Positions 7,449-14,662 of a stretch of 24,715 nucleotides of DNA are shown piece after piece. The notes beneath the pieces were generated by a model, which saw nothing but the letters and a program-made list of their open reading frames with translations, was not told the origin of the DNA and searched no databases. The translations under genes were made by a program, and so were the position numbers. Source of the stretch: Treponema sp. UBA3862 (GTDB lineage: Bacteria > Spirochaetota > Spirochaetia > Treponematales > Treponemataceae); NCBI GenBank assembly GCA_002392405.1, contig DGGY01000006.1, positions 1-24,715 on the forward strand. Direction: 5' to 3'. Within the stretch, counting starts at the first letter, position 1. Every line of letters starts with the position of its first letter.

Positions 7449-8399
7449 ATGAGTGAACAGAAAATCAAAACCTCTTTTTCAGGTGTAATAATACTTTTAC
7501 TTACGGCTTTTATCTGGGGAACTTCTTTTTTAGCCCAGAGTGCAGGAAGTGCTTTTGTTGAGCCGTTCACTTTTATGGGACTCCGTACTTTAACAGGCTC
7601 ACTGTTCTTAATTCCCGTAATATTAATAAAAGACAGAATTACACGACGTTCAATGACTGAAGAACAGCTTGCTGAGCGCAGAAAGGCTGACAGAAAACTT
7701 TTAGTTTCAGGAACTCTCATGGGAATTGCACTGTGTACGGCTTCGAATCTCCAGCAGTTTGCCTTTACTTATCCTGACCACTCAGCCGGAAAAATTGCTT
7801 TCATTACGGCAATGTATATGTTTATGGTTCCTCTTATCGGGCTTTTTTTCAGGAAAAAAGTTCCTCTTTTAACCTGGCTCTGTGTTGCAGTCGGTTTTAC
7901 GGGGCTTTATTTTCTGTGTATTGACGGCCGTGGTTTAGGCTCTGTAACAGGCGGAGATATCCTTTCTTTGTGCTGTGCCGTCTGTTATGCAGTTCAGATT
8001 CTTATGATTGAACGCTTTGCTCCGGGTGCTGACGGAATAAAACTCAGCTGCGTGCAGTTTTTTGTTTCAGGGGCAATAAGTTTTATCCTTATGCTTATAT
8101 TTGAAAATCCTCAGTGGACTAATATCAGACAGGCCGCTTTCCCGCTTTTATATTCTGGAATCGGAAGCTGCGGAATAGCCTATACCTTACAGATTTTAGG
8201 CCAGCAGCGGTGTGAAGCTACGATTGCATCACTTTTGATGTGCATGGAAAGCGTTTTTGCAGTTTTAACTGAAGCCGCTTTTGCTGCGTGGTTTGCGTTC
8301 GGCTCAAAGCTTCTTACTGCACGTGAGGTTTCAGGCTGTATCTTAATGTTTGCTGCCATCGTTATAAGCCAGCTCGCCCAGCTTAAGAAAAACGGGTAA
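7449..8399 (+). CDS. EamA/DMT-superfamily transporter
   Basis: Inner-membrane drug/metabolite-transporter family protein, 316 residues with about ten hydrophobic segments arranged as two EamA repeats. Repeat 1 opens with LLTAFIWGTSFLAQSAG and contains FTFMGLRTLTGSLFLIPV. Repeat 2 begins GGDILSLCCAVCYAVQILMIERFA and ends with the SLLMCMESVFAVLTEAAFAAW block typical of the family's terminal EamA segment. The substrate cannot be told from sequence. A GTG at 7413 would add 12 residues out of the GC-rich repeat, but MSEQKIKTSF at 7449 is the natural start: TATAAT (7436-7441) ends 7 bases before this ATG, so transcription should begin at or next to the start codon. The gene is divergent from sufC and is followed after 99 bases by malQ. 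Confidence 0.87.
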   Translation: MSEQKIKTSFSGVIILLLTAFIWGTSFLAQSAGSAFVEPFTFMGLRTLTGSLFLIPVILIKDRITRRSMTEEQLAERRKADRKLLVSGTLMGIALCTASNLQQFAFTYPDHSAGKIAFITAMYMFMVPLIGLFFRKKVPLLTWLCVAVGFTGLYFLCIDGRGLGSVTGGDILSLCCAVCYAVQILMIERFAPGADGIKLSCVQFFVSGAISFILMLIFENPQWTNIRQAAFPLLYSGIGSCGIAYTLQILGQQRCEATIASLLMCMESVFAVLTEAAFAAWFAFGSKLLTAREVSGCILMFAAIVISQLAQLKKNG

Positions 8400-8422
8400 A
8401 AAAGTTTGCTGCCTCACTTTTC

Positions 8423-8437
8423 CTGTAACTTTTACAG
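8423..8437. repeat. CTGTAA-CTT-TTACAG palindrome upstream of malQ
   Basis: Perfect inverted repeat, arms CTGTAA (8423-8428) and TTACAG (8432-8437). It lies after the transporter stop and 62 bases before the malQ ATG. The outer bases match the CTGTA/TACAG palindrome at 1140-1155. It may be a weak terminator (a T tract follows at about 8453-8461) or an operator. Confidence 0.4.
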
Positions 8438-8483
8438 CGGGAACAGAAAATGACTTTTTTTTTATTTCAGGCTTAAAAAACTG

Positions 8484-8492
8484 TGCTAGAAT
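8484..8492 (+). promoter_or_regulatory. malQ extended -10 (TG-C-TAGAAT), leaderless start predicted
   Basis: TG at 8484-8485, then C, then TAGAAT at 8487-8492. Six bases separate it from the ATG at 8499, so the expected +1 coincides with the start codon. No Shine-Dalgarno is present in the interval and no clear -35 is visible, which fits an extended -10 promoter. Confidence 0.5.
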
Positions 8493-8498
8493 GAAGTT

Positions 8499-10064
8499 AT
8501 GAATATTTCCAGAAAATCAGGTATTTTACTTCATCCGACATCTCTTCCCTACGGGGCTGGAATCGGCTCCCTCGGAAAAGCGGCTTTTGACTTTGTTGAT
8601 TATCTTTCTTCATCAAATACAAAACTCTGGCAGGTACTTCCATTAGGTCCTACGGGCTACGGCGATTCTCCTTACCAGTCTTTTTCAACTTTTGCCTTAA
8701 ATCCTCTTCTTATTGATTTTGAAGATCTTTGTGACAGAAACTGGGCCTCAAAAGAAGACTGTGTTCCTCCTGAATACATTAAAACTTCAGGTAATGTTGA
8801 TTTTGGAAGCCTTGTCTGGTGGAAGACTAATGCTTTAAAAGAAATCTGTCTTAAACTTCAAAAAAACTGCACGGAAGATTTTAAAGCACAGTTTGATTCT
8901 TTCTGTAAGGAAAATAAATTCTGGCTTGATGACTTTGCTTCGTTTATGAGCATAAAAACTCATTATGATGAAAAGGGAATGTGGAATAAGGCATGGCCTG
9001 AAGACCTTAAGCTCCATGAAAAAACTGCTCTTGTTAAGTGGAATAAAGAGCATAAAGATGAAATCTTAAATATTAAGACACAGCAGTTTTTTGTTTTTAC
9101 ACAGTGGGAAGCACTGCATCAGTACGCAAAGGCAAAAAAAGTAGAAATTATTGGTGATATTCCGATTTTTGTAAGCGCTGACAGTGCGGATGTATGGTCA
9201 AATCAGAAATACTTTCAGCTCGACAAAAAAGGAGTTCCAAAGGCAGTTGCCGGCGTTCCTCCTGATTATTTTTCTCCGACGGGCCAGCTCTGGGGAAATC
9301 CTCTTTATGACTGGAAAGCACTTGCAGAAGATAATTATTCATGGTGGATTTTAAGAATAAAGCAGACCTTAAAACTTGTTGATTATGTCAGAATAGATCA
9401 TTTCCGCGGTTTTGATTCTTACTGGGCAGTAAAAAACGGAGAAAAGACTGCAGAAAAAGGGAAGTGGGTTAAAGGTCCCGGCATAGCACTTTTTAATCAG
9501 ATAAAAAAAGAACTGGGAGACCTTCCCCTTATTGCAGAAGACCTGGGTGAAATTACAGATTCTGTCCGTGAACTCAAGAAAAAGACGGGACTTCCAGGAA
9601 TGAAAATCCTTCAGTTTGGTTTTGACACGGCAGAATACTCAAAAGGTTCGCTTGTAAATGCTTTCCTGCCGCATACATACACGGATACGAACTGCCTTGT
9701 CTATACAGGAACTCATGACAACGACACGACTCAGGGGTCCCTTAATGCAATGAACGACGAATGCCTCTGCCTTACGGCTTCTTATCTTGAAGGAAGGCGG
9801 GTAGAAAAAGAAGAAGCCTGGCAGCTGCGCTCATCAGGAGTTTTGTGCAGAAAGCTCGTATCACTTTGTTTTTCAAGCATCGCTTCATTTGCAGTTGTTC
9901 CGCTTCAGGATTTATATAACTTTGGTTCGGATTGCCGTATGAACAGCCCTGGAACTGCCTGTTCAAACTGGGCGTGGCGTATGCGGGAAGACATGCTTTA
10001 TGGAAGTGAAGCCCTGCAGAAACAGAACTGGCTTAAGGAAATGAACTGCCTTTATAACAGGTAG
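8499..10064 (+). CDS. malQ: 4-alpha-glucanotransferase (amylomaltase)
   Basis: GH77 enzyme that transfers alpha-1,4-glucan segments between maltooligosaccharides, in cytosolic maltodextrin or glycogen metabolism. It has 521 residues, the usual length of the compact bacterial form. The opening RKSGILLHPTSLPYGAGIGSLG is the family N-terminal substrate-site block. Catalytic residues expected from Thermus MalQ are all visible: nucleophile D300 in VRIDHFRGFD, acid/base E347 in IAEDLGEI, and transition-state stabiliser D407 in YTGTHDNDT. The NSPGTACSNWAWRM block near the C-terminus is also conserved. Its product feeds glucose and glucan into glycolysis, where pgi acts. It ends in a bidirectional hairpin terminator. 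Confidence 0.97.
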   Translation: MNISRKSGILLHPTSLPYGAGIGSLGKAAFDFVDYLSSSNTKLWQVLPLGPTGYGDSPYQSFSTFALNPLLIDFEDLCDRNWASKEDCVPPEYIKTSGNVDFGSLVWWKTNALKEICLKLQKNCTEDFKAQFDSFCKENKFWLDDFASFMSIKTHYDEKGMWNKAWPEDLKLHEKTALVKWNKEHKDEILNIKTQQFFVFTQWEALHQYAKAKKVEIIGDIPIFVSADSADVWSNQKYFQLDKKGVPKAVAGVPPDYFSPTGQLWGNPLYDWKALAEDNYSWWILRIKQTLKLVDYVRIDHFRGFDSYWAVKNGEKTAEKGKWVKGPGIALFNQIKKELGDLPLIAEDLGEITDSVRELKKKTGLPGMKILQFGFDTAEYSKGSLVNAFLPHTYTDTNCLVYTGTHDNDTTQGSLNAMNDECLCLTASYLEGRRVEKEEAWQLRSSGVLCRKLVSLCFSSIASFAVVPLQDLYNFGSDCRMNSPGTACSNWAWRMREDMLYGSEALQKQNWLKEMNCLYNR

Positions 10065-10096
10065 AATAATTTAAGTTTACGTTTTTTTAACCGGGT

Positions 10097-10150
10097 AAAA
10101 AAAAGGGAATGTCTTACTGGAGTGCAGTGACATTCCCTTTTTGTTTTTTT
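10097..10150. terminator. Bidirectional intrinsic terminator between malQ and small membrane protein
   Basis: Perfect 13-bp stem: AAAAGGGAATGTC (10101-10113) pairs with GACATTCCCTTTT (10129-10141). An inner ACTG/CAGT pairing (10116-10119 with 10125-10128) extends it. A-tracts on the left and T-tracts on the right serve both strands, matching the convergent gene arrangement. Confidence 0.9.
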
Positions 10151-10162
10151 CTTTAGCTGTTA

Positions 10163-10381
10163 CTAGCAGTTAATAACGCGGAGTATTTTTCCTGTAAAGA
10201 GGATGAGGATAAAGTCTAAAACCCAGACAATATTCCATCCGAAGAAAAGTCTTAAAAGACCTGCAATGATTTTTCCTTCAGAAAATCTTGCAAGAATGCC
10301 CATAACCGGACCAATGAAGAAAGCGAGAATTACGCTTATAATCCATGGAAGTCCGAAATAATCTTTACCTTTTTTTGCCAT
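10163..10381 (-). CDS. Small two-helix membrane protein of unknown function (72 aa)
   Basis: Unrecognised small integral-membrane protein. From ATG at 10381 it reads MAKKGKDYFGLPW, then two hydrophobic segments: about residues 13-31 (ISVILAFFIGPVMGILA) and about 39-63 (IIAGLLRLFFGWNIVWV, continuing to LILFTG). They are joined by a short charged loop (RFSEGK), and the protein ends in a short basic tail with a terminal Cys. A longer reading from TTG at 10441 is possible, but the ATG at 10381 has GGAGGG (10396-10391) nine bases upstream, an excellent ribosome site. The strong ribosome site, independent terminator and clean frame argue for a real gene. The layout loosely recalls small stress-type membrane proteins such as Pmp3/YqaE, but the motifs do not match well enough to name it. 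Confidence 0.7.
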   Translation of the reverse strand: MAKKGKDYFGLPWIISVILAFFIGPVMGILARFSEGKIIAGLLRLFFGWNIVWVLDFILILFTGKILRVINC

Positions 10382-10479
10382 ATTTAATAGCCCTCCAAAT
10401 ATTGATATAATAATTATCAAATCAAAAATAAAAGCCGTCAATCTTTTTTTATTTTTCTGCGGTTTTTAAGGTCTTTTAG
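10382..10479. promoter_or_regulatory. Divergent promoter region, small membrane protein / chromate transporter
   Basis: Toward the chromate transporter, TTTAAT (10383-10388), 17 bases and TATAAT (10406-10411) form a good sigma70-like pair, giving a leader of about 60 bases. This pair overlaps the ribosome site of the minus-strand gene (10391-10396), so transcription in the two directions is likely to interfere. The AT-rich stretch 10400-10430 offers several possible -10 elements for the minus strand and I cannot choose one. Confidence 0.5.
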
Positions 10480-11121
10480 ATGAAAGAAAAATTACTTAAT
10501 CTGTATCAGCTTTTCTGTGTAATGTTTAAAGTCGGTCTGTGTACTTTCGGCGGAGGAATTGCTATGCTGCCGATTCTTGAAGCTGAGCTTGTTGAAAAAC
10601 GCGGCTGGGTCACTTCTGAAGAACTGTTAGACTGGTTTGCGATTGGTCAGTCAACCCCGGGAATTATTGCCGTGAATGTTGCAACTTTTACCGGCTGTAA
10701 GAGGGCAGGGGCATTGGGCGGCTGTGTTTCGACTTTTGGAATGGTTCTTCCTTCCCTTATTATAATTACAGTGATAGCCCTCTTTATAAATAATTTTGCT
10801 GATATTCCGTGGGTAGGACGCGCCTTAAAGGGAATTAACATTGCTGTTGCGGCAATCCTTACTGCGGCAGTGTACCGTTTTTCTAAAAAGTCTGTAAAAA
10901 ATCTTTTTGGCTTAATTCTGCTTCTCGTTTCATTTTTCCTGATTTTTATTTTTAATGCCGGCACAGTCTGGATTATTGCAGGAAGCCTTATTACAGGTGT
11001 CGTTTTAGCACTTCTGCGCGGTGACTTAAAAGAAAAAAATGCAGCAGACAAAAAAAGTGAGGCCTTAAATCAGGGCACGGCTGGAGAAGCTGAAGGCAGT
11101 GAGGAGGGTAAAAATGACTGA
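10480..11121 (+). CDS. Chromate transporter family protein, short-chain subunit 1
   Basis: Single-domain CHR-family membrane protein, 213 residues. The CHR core is clear: VGLCTFGGGIAMLPILEAELVEKRGW, then FAIGQSTPGIIAVNVATFTG and GGCVSTFGMVLPSLIIITVIA. A hydrophobic C-terminal half is followed by a charged cytoplasmic tail (residues ~187-213, rich in Lys and Glu). Short-chain CHR proteins are usually encoded as adjacent pairs that work together, possibly in opposite membrane orientation; the next gene is the partner. CHR members were named for chromate efflux, but in an anaerobic host the true anion is uncertain. AAGG lies about nine bases before the ATG. The stop overlaps the partner's start by eight bases. 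Confidence 0.88.
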   Translation: MKEKLLNLYQLFCVMFKVGLCTFGGGIAMLPILEAELVEKRGWVTSEELLDWFAIGQSTPGIIAVNVATFTGCKRAGALGGCVSTFGMVLPSLIIITVIALFINNFADIPWVGRALKGINIAVAAILTAAVYRFSKKSVKNLFGLILLLVSFFLIFIFNAGTVWIIAGSLITGVVLALLRGDLKEKNAADKKSEALNQGTAGEAEGSEEGKND

Positions 11122-11734
11122 TTTTATAATTTCTCAGCTTCAGACTCATTCGCCGGCAGGTTTTATTTGTCTTGTTGCAGTGTTTTTTTATGTAGGCTTA
11201 ATTACTATAGGCGGCGGACAGGTCGGAATTACTGTAATGCAGCAGGTGATTGTTGATAACTTTAAGCTTTTGAGTGAAGAAAAGTTTTTTAACATGGTTG
11301 CCATTTCTGAGTCTACTCCGGGGCCTATCGGAATCAATATGGCTACTTACATCGGAACTGAACTTTACGGGGTTTGGGGAGGCTTTTTTACAACTTTAGG
11401 GGAAGTTCTTCCGTCTTTGATAATTATTATAATAATTGCAAAATTTTTCGGGAAATTCTCTGAGAAAAAAGCTGTTCAGGCGGCTTTTTCAACCCTGAGG
11501 CCTTCTGTTTCGGGGGTAATTGCTGTTGCGGCCGTAAGGGTTTTTATTCTGGCTTTGATTACTGTTCTTCCTTCTTTTTGTTTAACTGATATTTCAACCT
11601 GGAAGACAGGAATAATAGTCAACTATGTGAATGTGCTTTTTTATGTTTTGTGCCTGGCAGTTCTTTTTAAGACTAAGCTTCATCCTGTCTTTATTGTCCT
11701 GGCCGGAGCAGTTTTTGGAATCTTTTTCTGCTGA
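11114..11734 (+). CDS. Chromate transporter family protein, short-chain subunit 2
   Basis: Partner half-transporter, 206 residues from ATG at 11114 (MTDFIISQLQ). It carries the same CHR core as its neighbour, in divergent form: FYVGLITIGGGQVGITVMQQVIVDNF, AISESTPGPIGINMATYIG, and FTTLGEVLPSLIIIIIIAKFF. A GTG five codons upstream is possible, but GGAGGG at 11103-11108 is correctly spaced (5 bases) for the ATG. The start overlaps the first gene's stop by eight bases (ATGACTGA), so translation is probably coupled and gives equimolar subunits. The two halves are only moderately similar, as expected for an old duplication. It ends 149 bases before deoD. Confidence 0.88.
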   Translation: MTDFIISQLQTHSPAGFICLVAVFFYVGLITIGGGQVGITVMQQVIVDNFKLLSEEKFFNMVAISESTPGPIGINMATYIGTELYGVWGGFFTTLGEVLPSLIIIIIIAKFFGKFSEKKAVQAAFSTLRPSVSGVIAVAAVRVFILALITVLPSFCLTDISTWKTGIIVNYVNVLFYVLCLAVLFKTKLHPVFIVLAGAVFGIFFC

Positions 11735-11748
11735 AAAAAAAGGGGAAT

Positions 11749-11883
11749 TTGATTTTTCATCATTTCAATAAGATAATTTAATAGTCAGCGTAATAAAAAT
11801 ACTCTGCACGCTTTTAGTTGCGATGCAGGCAAAAACGCTGTCCGCCGCATCCTGGCAGCGAAGTTTTTATGAAGGAGAAAACT
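11749..11883 (+). promoter_or_regulatory. deoD promoter and structured 5' leader
   Basis: TTGATT (11749-11754), a 17-base spacer and GATAAT (11772-11777) predict a +1 near 11784 and a leader of about 100 bases. Hairpin 1 is CTGCA-CGC (11804-11811) with GCG-(A)-TGCAG (11820-11828). Hairpin 2 is CGCTG (11836-11840) with CAGCG (11856-11860), followed by AAG and five T (11864-11868), which resembles a weak intrinsic terminator. GATGC (11822-11826) could pair instead with GCATC (11848-11852), offering an alternative fold. I recognise no known riboswitch class. GGAG at 11874-11877 is the ribosome site. Confidence 0.45.
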
Positions 11884-12594
11884 ATGAGTACACATATCAA
11901 TGCGCCTGAAGGGGCTGTAGCAAAAAATATTCTTTTACCGGGGGATCCGCTCCGTGCAAAATTTATTGCAGAAAACTTTCTTGAAAATGCAAAACTTTAT
12001 AATGAAGTGCGCGGAATGTTCGGTTATACAGGAACTTATAAAGGACTTCCTGTAAGCGTTCAGGGAACAGGAATGGGGCAGCCGTCCCTTTCAATCTATG
12101 TAACTGAACTTTTTAAGGATTACGGGGTTGAAAATGCAATTCGTGTCGGAACCTGCGGAGCTGTTCAGGAAGACCTTGAACTTAGGGATACGATTCTTGT
12201 TAATGCAGCCTGTTCTGATTCTTCACTTTTAAACCAGCGTTTCGGCAGCCTGCATTTTGCTCCGACGGCAGATTTTTCTCTTGTTCGTGCCGCTGATGAA
12301 ATCGCCTCAAAAATGGGCATCCGCTACACTGTCGGTTCAGTATGTTCTTCTGACTTTTTCTACGACATAAATGATAACTGGAAAAAATGGAAGGATTACG
12401 GTGTTAAAGGAATTGAAATGGAAAGCGCAGAACTTTTTACGCTTGCAGCACAGTATAAACGCCGTGCAATGGCAATAATGACTGTAAGTGACCATATCTT
12501 AAAGGGCGGACAGACAAGTGCAGAAGAACGTCAGACAACCTTTACGAATATGATGAAAATTGCGCTGGATACCTTAGTCGAAATCAATAAATAA
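11884..12594 (+). CDS. deoD: Purine-nucleoside phosphorylase DeoD-type
   Basis: Hexameric (DeoD-type) phosphorylase that splits purine nucleosides to base plus (deoxy)ribose-1-phosphate in salvage. It has 236 residues from ATG at 11884, the E. coli DeoD length. Family marks are H4 in MSTHINAP, the phosphate-binding loop LLPGDPLRAKFIAENF, RVGTCGAVQEDL, GIEMESAELFTLA for ribose binding, and the catalytic Asp D203 in TVSDHILKGGQTS. The frame extends upstream to 11818 and contains another ATG at 11869, but GAAGGAG six bases before 11884 and the family N-terminus fix this start. No terminator hairpin of note separates it from the convergent isomerase gene (48-base gap). Confidence 0.95.
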   Translation: MSTHINAPEGAVAKNILLPGDPLRAKFIAENFLENAKLYNEVRGMFGYTGTYKGLPVSVQGTGMGQPSLSIYVTELFKDYGVENAIRVGTCGAVQEDLELRDTILVNAACSDSSLLNQRFGSLHFAPTADFSLVRAADEIASKMGIRYTVGSVCSSDFFYDINDNWKKWKDYGVKGIEMESAELFTLAAQYKRRAMAIMTVSDHILKGGQTSAEERQTTFTNMMKIALDTLVEINK

Positions 12595-12642
12595 AAAAAC
12601 ACATTAGTATCCGGCGGCGGCAGGGGGGGAGTGTTCTGATTT

Positions 12643-13485
12643 TTAAGTCCGGATTCGGATTATTTCGCCGTGACCTTCAAGAGTGATTTTTTCTCCCGGG
12701 GTTACGGCAAATATTTCTTCCCGGCTGAGTTTTATGCTGCCGCTCTTTATTTCCCCTGCGGTAGAGGAAGCTTTTAAATCAGTGCTGCTTATAACAAAAA
12801 GCAGTTCACATTCTTTTCCTGAGGCAAGGTATGAATAGCCGCCGGAAATTGTTTTATGTGAAAGAGAAAAGTAAGGACATTTAAAGTTCTGAGGGAGAGG
12901 CTTTACAGTCTTAAAATTAAAAGGCTTTTCATCCGCACTTACATCTTCCAGAATATCCGGAAGATTTTTTACTGACAGAGCTCCTTTTTCAATATGAATT
13001 TCCCGGGGCCGGCCCCAGTCATAAAGACGGTAGGTTATATTGCAGCACTGCTGTACTTCTAAAAGCCTCAAGCCTCCGCCTATTGCGTGTACTGTTCCTG
13101 AAGGAATAAAAATAAAATCACCTTTTTTTACTTCAATAAAGTTTAAATACTGTTCAAGGGATTTTTCTTCGGCTGCTTTTTTTATCTGCTCCCTGGTAAG
13201 CTTTTCTTTTAGTCCTGCCACAAGTTTTGCGCCTGGTTTTGAGTCTAAGACATACCAGCATTCAGTTTTTCCGTGTTCGCTTTTGCCTTCAAGAGTTTCT
13301 GCTGTACTGTCATCAGGATGAACCTGCACTGACAGCGTATCATCTGCCTGAATAATTTTTACGAGAAGAGGGTAGTTTCCTGCGAGTTCTTTAAAATCTT
13401 TTTGAACTCCGTCTTTGTGGGTTGAGGCAATCCAGTCTTCATAGCCCCAGACTTTTTCTGAACGGAGGGGAGTAAGTTTTAACAT
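12643..13485 (-). CDS. manA: Mannose-6-phosphate isomerase, class I
   Basis: Zinc-dependent cupin isomerase converting mannose-6-phosphate and fructose-6-phosphate; 280 residues, slightly below the Bacillus-type short class I form. Expected zinc ligands are visible: Q54 and H56 in SVQVHPDD, E75 in KTECWYVLD, and H133 in PSGTVHAIGGG. The C-terminal cupin-like half contains LLEVQQCCNITYRLYDWGRP, typical of the family. The start at 13485 lies 19 bases after the upstream nucleotidyltransferase stop, so the two are probably co-transcribed. This suggests supply of hexose phosphate for an activated-sugar pathway, or mannose catabolism. Confidence 0.93.
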   Translation of the reverse strand: MLKLTPLRSEKVWGYEDWIASTHKDGVQKDFKELAGNYPLLVKIIQADDTLSVQVHPDDSTAETLEGKSEHGKTECWYVLDSKPGAKLVAGLKEKLTREQIKKAAEEKSLEQYLNFIEVKKGDFIFIPSGTVHAIGGGLRLLEVQQCCNITYRLYDWGRPREIHIEKGALSVKNLPDILEDVSADEKPFNFKTVKPLPQNFKCPYFSLSHKTISGGYSYLASGKECELLFVISSTDLKASSTAGEIKSGSIKLSREEIFAVTPGEKITLEGHGEIIRIRT

Positions 13486-13504
13486 TTTAGGCTTTACCTG
13501 TCCG

Positions 13505-14434
13505 TTATTTTTCCCAGAGTTTTGAAGGGTAGTAGCCGCTTTTTATCTTGTCAGCGATTGCATCTTTTACAACCTGCTTGTCTTCTGCGTATGTCATTCC
13601 AAACCAGCTTTCTTCAGAAGTGAAGACTTTGATTCTTCCTTTTTTATCTTTGATTATCTGGCTTGCTGCAACAGGAAGAAGTGCTTCTGCCTTTAATTCG
13701 CTGATGTTATTTTTTCTGAAGTTATCCCAGTATTTTTCAAATTCATCAAATGCGGCAGGAGTAAATCCGAAAAGATTCATGCTTACTGTTTCTTTTCCTG
13801 TAAGGGCTTTTTTTGTTCCGTCAAGTTCTGAAACGATTTCGTCTCCGCTGAAGTTTTCGCCTGTGTAGTAGATTTTTGTGTTTTCTGTGATTGATTCAAG
13901 CCATCCGTCCTTTGTCTGACAGATTCCGCGGCTTACAGAACCGTTGCGGCTCATTGTTTTTCCAAGTACGTAGCCGACCATTGCGTGGTCAGTGCAGTTA
14001 TTATCAATTGAAGAAAGGTATTTGCCCAGGGTTTCAAAAGCTGAACGTCCGTAATAATCGTCCGCATTGATTACTGCAAAAGGGGTGTCGAGGGCTTTTT
14101 TTGCACATAAAACTGCGTGTAAAGTTCCCCATGGTTTAGTGCGTCCTGCTTTCTGTGATTTTTCATATTCATCAGAAGTTAAAAGCGAATCCGGAGTCTG
14201 AAAAACATATTCTGCGTCAAAATTTTTTGCAACGCGGTCAAAAAGTTTTTCACGGAAGTCTTTTTCAATATCTTTTCTGATAATATAAACAATTTTTCCA
14301 AAGCTGCATTTTTTAGCGTCGTAAGCAGCAAAATCTAAAAGACATTCACCGTTCTGTCCTACTGTATCAATCTGTTTAACTCCGCCGTAGCGGCTTCCCA
14401 TTCCTGCTGCAAGAACAAGTAAAGCTGGTTTCAT
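13505..14434 (-). CDS. Sugar nucleotidyltransferase family protein
   Basis: NTP-transferase fold protein of 309 residues. The N-terminal signature LVLAAGMGSRYGG with K20 is the GxGxR...K nucleotide-binding loop of sugar-1-phosphate nucleotidyltransferases. KPWGTLHAVLCAK resembles the nucleobase/sugar-recognition block, and FAVINADDYYGRSAF is the metal-binding Asp motif. The substrate sugar and nucleotide are not fixed by sequence. The neighbouring manA makes a mannose link attractive, but the residues do not match classical GDP-mannose pyrophosphorylases (ManC), so I leave it unnamed. The C-terminus (WFGMTYAEDKQVVKDAIADKI) is characteristic of a conserved family usually annotated only as nucleotidyltransferase. 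The ATG at 14434 has AGGA about 14 bases upstream. Confidence 0.85.
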   Translation of the reverse strand: MKPALLVLAAGMGSRYGGVKQIDTVGQNGECLLDFAAYDAKKCSFGKIVYIIRKDIEKDFREKLFDRVAKNFDAEYVFQTPDSLLTSDEYEKSQKAGRTKPWGTLHAVLCAKKALDTPFAVINADDYYGRSAFETLGKYLSSIDNNCTDHAMVGYVLGKTMSRNGSVSRGICQTKDGWLESITENTKIYYTGENFSGDEIVSELDGTKKALTGKETVSMNLFGFTPAAFDEFEKYWDNFRKNNISELKAEALLPVAASQIIKDKKGRIKVFTSEESWFGMTYAEDKQVVKDAIADKIKSGYYPSKLWEK

Positions 14435-14662
14435 ATTTTCTTTTCGTCCTGTTTAGTATGATTGCGCGGTCCTTTCCGCTTTTTTTATATGTGTAAGGCT
14501 TCAGCCTTAAATATTAGTCTAGCACTAAACAGAGAGTTTTTCAATTTTTCGCGGCAAATGGAACTTTCATAGTGCCTCGCTTTGTTTTTTATGCATTTTA
14601 TTGTATGAAGTACTGATTTTTTATATAATAGAAAAAATACTTTTTAAAAAATTGAGGTTTTT
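14435..14662. promoter_or_regulatory. Divergent intergenic region, nucleotidyltransferase / thrA
   Basis: This 228-base gap has no credible gene. Toward thrA, TTGTAT (14601-14606), a 17-base spacer and TATAAT (14624-14629) predict a +1 near 14636 and a ~26-base leader carrying GAGG (14654-14657) five bases before the ATG. Toward the nucleotidyltransferase, a possible TATAAA at 14489-14484 is preceded by the palindrome TAAGGC-TTCA-GCCTTA (14494-14509), which would sit in the promoter spacer. A small GCGG/CCGC hairpin lies nearer the ATG. The rest is AT-rich without obvious structure. Confidence 0.6.

Noticed and set aside
11818..11883. Extended N-terminus for deoD
   Set aside because: It encodes a Cys/Arg/Pro-rich stretch unlike DeoD, overlaps the hairpins of the leader, and the GAAGGAG ribosome site points to ATG 11884.
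12626..12650. GGGGAGTGTTC shared with 17158-17168
   Set aside because: An 11-base match between two places in a 25-kb window is expected many times by chance, and the flanks diverge.
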